DNA from: an uncultured Actinomycetes bacterium
Lineage (GTDB): Bacteria > Actinomycetota > Acidimicrobiia > Acidimicrobiales > Microtrichaceae
Length of the DNA stretch: 7,501 nt
Assembly: GCA_903953195.1 (NCBI GenBank)
Contig: CAJBIS010000251.1
Coordinates: forward strand, 1 to 7,501
Reading direction: 5' to 3'
The number at the start of each line of letters is the position of its first letter. The stretch's first letter is position 1. The notes beneath the pieces are model-generated. The model had not been told where the DNA came from. It saw only the letters and a list, made by a program, of their open reading frames with translations, and did not search any database. Of this stretch, positions 5,699-7,501 are shown in pieces. Position numbers and translations under genes: made by a program.

Positions 5699-5704
5699 GG
5701 ACCG

Positions 5705-6763
5705 ATGCCGAGCTGGGGCCTCAACCCGGTGCACCGCCACCCGAGAGCGCGGTACGCAGAGCGCGTCTCGATCGTGATGGCGACGTTCAACGGCGCCCGG
5801 TACCTGTCCGACCAGCTCGAGTCCCTCCGTTGGCAGAGCCGCTGGCCCGACGAGCTGATCATCGTCGATGACTCGTCGGGCGACGACACCGTGGCGATGG
5901 CCCGGGCGTTCGCGCGGACGGCACCGTTCCCCGTCGACGTGATCGTGCAGTCGGGTCACCGCGGCACGTGCCAGACGTTCGAGGAGGGGCTGCGGCGGGC
6001 CTCGGGTGACATCATCCTGATCTGCGACCAGGACGACATCTGGCGCTCCGAGAAGGTCGCGGTGATGACCGAGCGGATGGCCGAACGACCCGATGCGCTG
6101 CTGGCGTTCTCGGACGCCGTGCTGGTGAACTCCGAGGGCGAGCGCATGAGTCGTTCACGGTGGCGGGTGTCCGGGTTCGGTCCCCGTCAGCAGGCCGCCA
6201 TGGCCCAGGACCCACTCGGCCAGCTCATCGCCCGCCAGGTGGTGTCCGGCTGCACGGCGGCGATCCGCTCGGAGTTGATCCCCGCCATCCTGCCGTTCCC
6301 CGCCGAGGTGCACCCTGCGCTCGGCGACATGATGTACGACCGGTGGTTCTCGCTCGTGGCCGCTGCCGCCGCACCGGTGGTGACGATCAACGAGCGGCTC
6401 GTCGAGTACCGGATCCACCCGAAGCAGCAGATCGGCATTCCGGCGCTGCCGCTCCGCCGACTCGCGCCGCAGACGACGCTGCGAGCGGGGCAGTTCCTCG
6501 CCAACCGACCCGAGCGGATCGGCCGGAGCCAGTACCACCGGGCCCACCTCGAGGAGATCGCCAAGCGTCTGACGGCGGCCGATCTGGACTCCGGCGAGTC
6601 AGGGCTCAGGATCCGCATGGCGACCGAGCACCTGATGACCCGTGAGCACGTCGCGTCGGAGACACTGCCCACCGAGGTGGCCGGGCGGCACTACCTGGAC
6701 GACGACGGCTATCGCAGGTTCGCGCTGGGGTTGTCGACCGCGCTGGCCGACTGGCTGCGCTGA
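5705..6763 (+). CDS. Family 2 glycosyltransferase (surface polysaccharide type)
   Basis: Probably transfers a sugar from a nucleotide-sugar donor to a growing glycan or lipid-linked acceptor on the cytoplasmic face; the exact sugar cannot be told. It has 352 residues and no membrane helix. The GT-A fold of GT2 is visible: VSIVMATFNGARYL (21-34), the nucleotide-binding IIVDDSS (52-58), and CDQDDIW (107-113) in place of the metal-binding DxD motif. VVSGCTAAIR (179-188), a MYDRWF motif around Asp212 (candidate catalytic region) and VEYRIHPKQQIG follow. The QDDIW and YRxHxxQxxG wording is typical of rhamnosyltransferase-like GT2 enzymes of capsule and exopolysaccharide loci. The ATG at 5705 is chosen because family homology begins 20 residues later. 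An in-frame GTG at 5588 would add 39 Arg-rich, unfamily-like residues. The 3' end overlaps the convergent kinase-like gene. Confidence 0.88.
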   Translation: MPSWGLNPVHRHPRARYAERVSIVMATFNGARYLSDQLESLRWQSRWPDELIIVDDSSGDDTVAMARAFARTAPFPVDVIVQSGHRGTCQTFEEGLRRASGDIILICDQDDIWRSEKVAVMTERMAERPDALLAFSDAVLVNSEGERMSRSRWRVSGFGPRQQAAMAQDPLGQLIARQVVSGCTAAIRSELIPAILPFPAEVHPALGDMMYDRWFSLVAAAAAPVVTINERLVEYRIHPKQQIGIPALPLRRLAPQTTLRAGQFLANRPERIGRSQYHRAHLEEIAKRLTAADLDSGESGLRIRMATEHLMTREHVASETLPTEVAGRHYLDDDGYRRFALGLSTALADWLR

Positions 6764-7501
6764 GGCGGCAGCAGGTTCATCGGAACAGGCGGCGGTACCG
6801 CAGCATGAGTTCCGTTGACGATCGCGGCACCCTGGCCGCCGTTCACCACTGAGCCGGTCGAACCGTTGGGACCGAACGGGGTCGCCGCACCGTTGTTCGG
6901 AGCCGTCGGCATCGGAGGCGGCGGTGTCGATGCGGCGACCGGCGCCGCAGGCGGTGCCGGCGGCATCTGGGTCGGCGGCACCGGGGGCGCCGCGGCCGGT
7001 GCGGGCGGGGGCGTCCAGACCGGGGCGTCCGACACCGGGGTCGGAGGTGTCGGCGGGACCGGCGTGGGGCCACCGCCGAACGTTCCGCCCGAGCTGTCCG
7101 GACCCTCGGGCGTTGCGATCTCGGTGTAGTAGGACGAGTAGTACGCGTACATCTCGCGCGAGCCCGACGTCCCGATCAGCACGACGCCCATGACCGGGGC
7201 GTGGTGCATCTGGAGCTGCTCGAGCGTGTCCTGCAACGACTTCACCGTGCTCTTGCCGGCACGCACGACGAGGATCACCTCGTCCACGACCTGCAGCAGG
7301 TCGATCGGGTCGTTCGACACGCGCAACGGGCTGGAGTCGATGAGCACCGTCGCGCCGCGACGCGCCGCCTCGGCGGCGACCTCGCGGGCCGCTTGCAGCC
7401 GGTTTCCCACATCCGTCGTCGGGGATCCCGATGCCACCGTCCACAGATGCGGCTGCGGGCCCTGCTGGACCACTTCGTCGACGGTGGCCCGGTCGACGTC
7501 C
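6709..7501 (-). CDS. CpsD/CapB-like polysaccharide tyrosine-kinase-type ATPase, C-terminal part
   Basis: Probably a bacterial tyrosine-kinase-type P-loop ATPase, whose relatives control chain length and export of exopolysaccharide. Only the last 263 residues are in the window; Walker A and A' motifs lie beyond the right edge. Visible are a Walker-B-like strand VLIDSSPL (52-59; usual wording IIDTPP), NDPIDLLQVVDEVILVVRAG (63-82), and the terminal strand MGVVLIG (104-110; usual GVVLN). A Tyr-rich cluster follows, MYAYYSSYY (117-125), resembling the autophosphorylated Tyr cluster of the family. Unlike most relatives, the chain then continues for about 135 residues of Pro/Ala/Gly/Thr-rich low-complexity sequence to the TAG at 6711-6709. 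The neighbouring glycosyltransferase fits a polysaccharide locus. A MinD/ParA-like ATPase with a disordered tail is the alternative. Confidence 0.68.
   Translation of the reverse strand, partial: DVDRATVDEVVQQGPQPHLWTVASGSPTTDVGNRLQAAREVAAEAARRGATVLIDSSPLRVSNDPIDLLQVVDEVILVVRAGKSTVKSLQDTLEQLQMHHAPVMGVVLIGTSGSREMYAYYSSYYTEIATPEGPDSSGGTFGGGPTPVPPTPPTPVSDAPVWTPPPAPAAAPPVPPTQMPPAPPAAPVAASTPPPPMPTAPNNGAATPFGPNGSTGSVVNGGQGAAIVNGTHAAVPPPVPMNLLPPQRSQSASAVDNPSANLR

Noticed and set aside
5588..5704. N-terminal extension of the glycosyltransferase from GTG 5588
   Set aside because: The 39 added residues are Arg/Pro/His-rich and unlike the family. The ATG at 5705 leaves the usual short lead before the GT-A fold. 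It cannot be fully excluded.
6792..6801. Perfect 10-base palindrome GCGGTACCGC as a terminator or operator
   Set aside because: It has no loop, no T-run, lies inside the kinase-like coding tail, and short GC palindromes are expected by chance in such DNA.
6815..7129. Gly-rich plus-strand open frame resembling a PE_PGRS-like protein
   Set aside because: It is the reverse complement of the Pro/Ala-rich tail (CCN codons read as GGN), so the glycine richness is a complement effect.
1..7501. tRNA, rRNA, CRISPR array, insertion sequence, attachment site
   Set aside because: I looked for these and saw no direct repeat arrays, transposase motifs, terminal inverted repeats or RNA-gene signatures. 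The only non-coding stretch is the 143 bases at 5562-5704.

Overview
The window is high-GC DNA with tightly packed, overlapping genes and GTG starts. Gene content and motif wording point to an actinobacterium, and the style recalls the Acidimicrobiia (Ilumatobacter-like). That placement is an inference from memory; no rRNA or other phylogenetic marker is present.

Positions 1-5561, minus strand: one operon for a membrane-bound complex I (NADH-quinone oxidoreductase type), read right to left as nuoA-B-C-D-H-I-J-K-L, with nuoL cut by the left edge. Neighbouring genes overlap by 1-10 bases or are 1-9 bases apart, so translation is probably coupled along the mRNA. The proteins supply the quinone-binding and Fe-S connecting module (NuoB, C, D, I) and the proton-pumping membrane arm (NuoA, H, J, K, L). 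The genes for the NADH-oxidising module (nuoE, F, G) normally lie between nuoD and nuoH, but here nuoD and nuoH overlap by four bases, so there is no room for them. This is the layout of an 11-subunit type complex I, or of a second actinobacterial nuo cluster.

NuoD and NuoH also differ at positions that are near-invariant in ordinary complex I. The quinone-headgroup tyrosine of NuoD reads as tryptophan. NuoH lacks the usual Glu-Arg pair, the GPNRVG wording, and the Arg and first Glu of the RxPFDLPEAE loop. The Fe-S ligands of NuoB and NuoI and the key glutamates of NuoK are intact. This suggests a working but altered enzyme, possibly with another electron donor and a different quinone or site chemistry. 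This is the most interesting content of the window.

Positions 5562-5704: a 143-base divergent intergenic region with a candidate promoter for the nuo operon on the minus strand and a -10-like element for the rightward gene. Both place the expected transcription start at or next to the start codon, which suggests leaderless mRNAs.

Positions 5705-6763, plus strand: a soluble family-2 glycosyltransferase resembling rhamnosyl- or other sugar transferases of surface polysaccharide synthesis.

Positions 6709-7501, minus strand: the C-terminal part of a CpsD/CapB-like polysaccharide tyrosine-kinase-type ATPase. A short tyrosine cluster is followed by an unusual Pro/Ala-rich tail of about 135 residues. 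Its 3' end overlaps the glycosyltransferase 3' end by 55 bases, tail to tail. These two genes look like the edge of an exopolysaccharide locus that abuts the nuo operon by chance.
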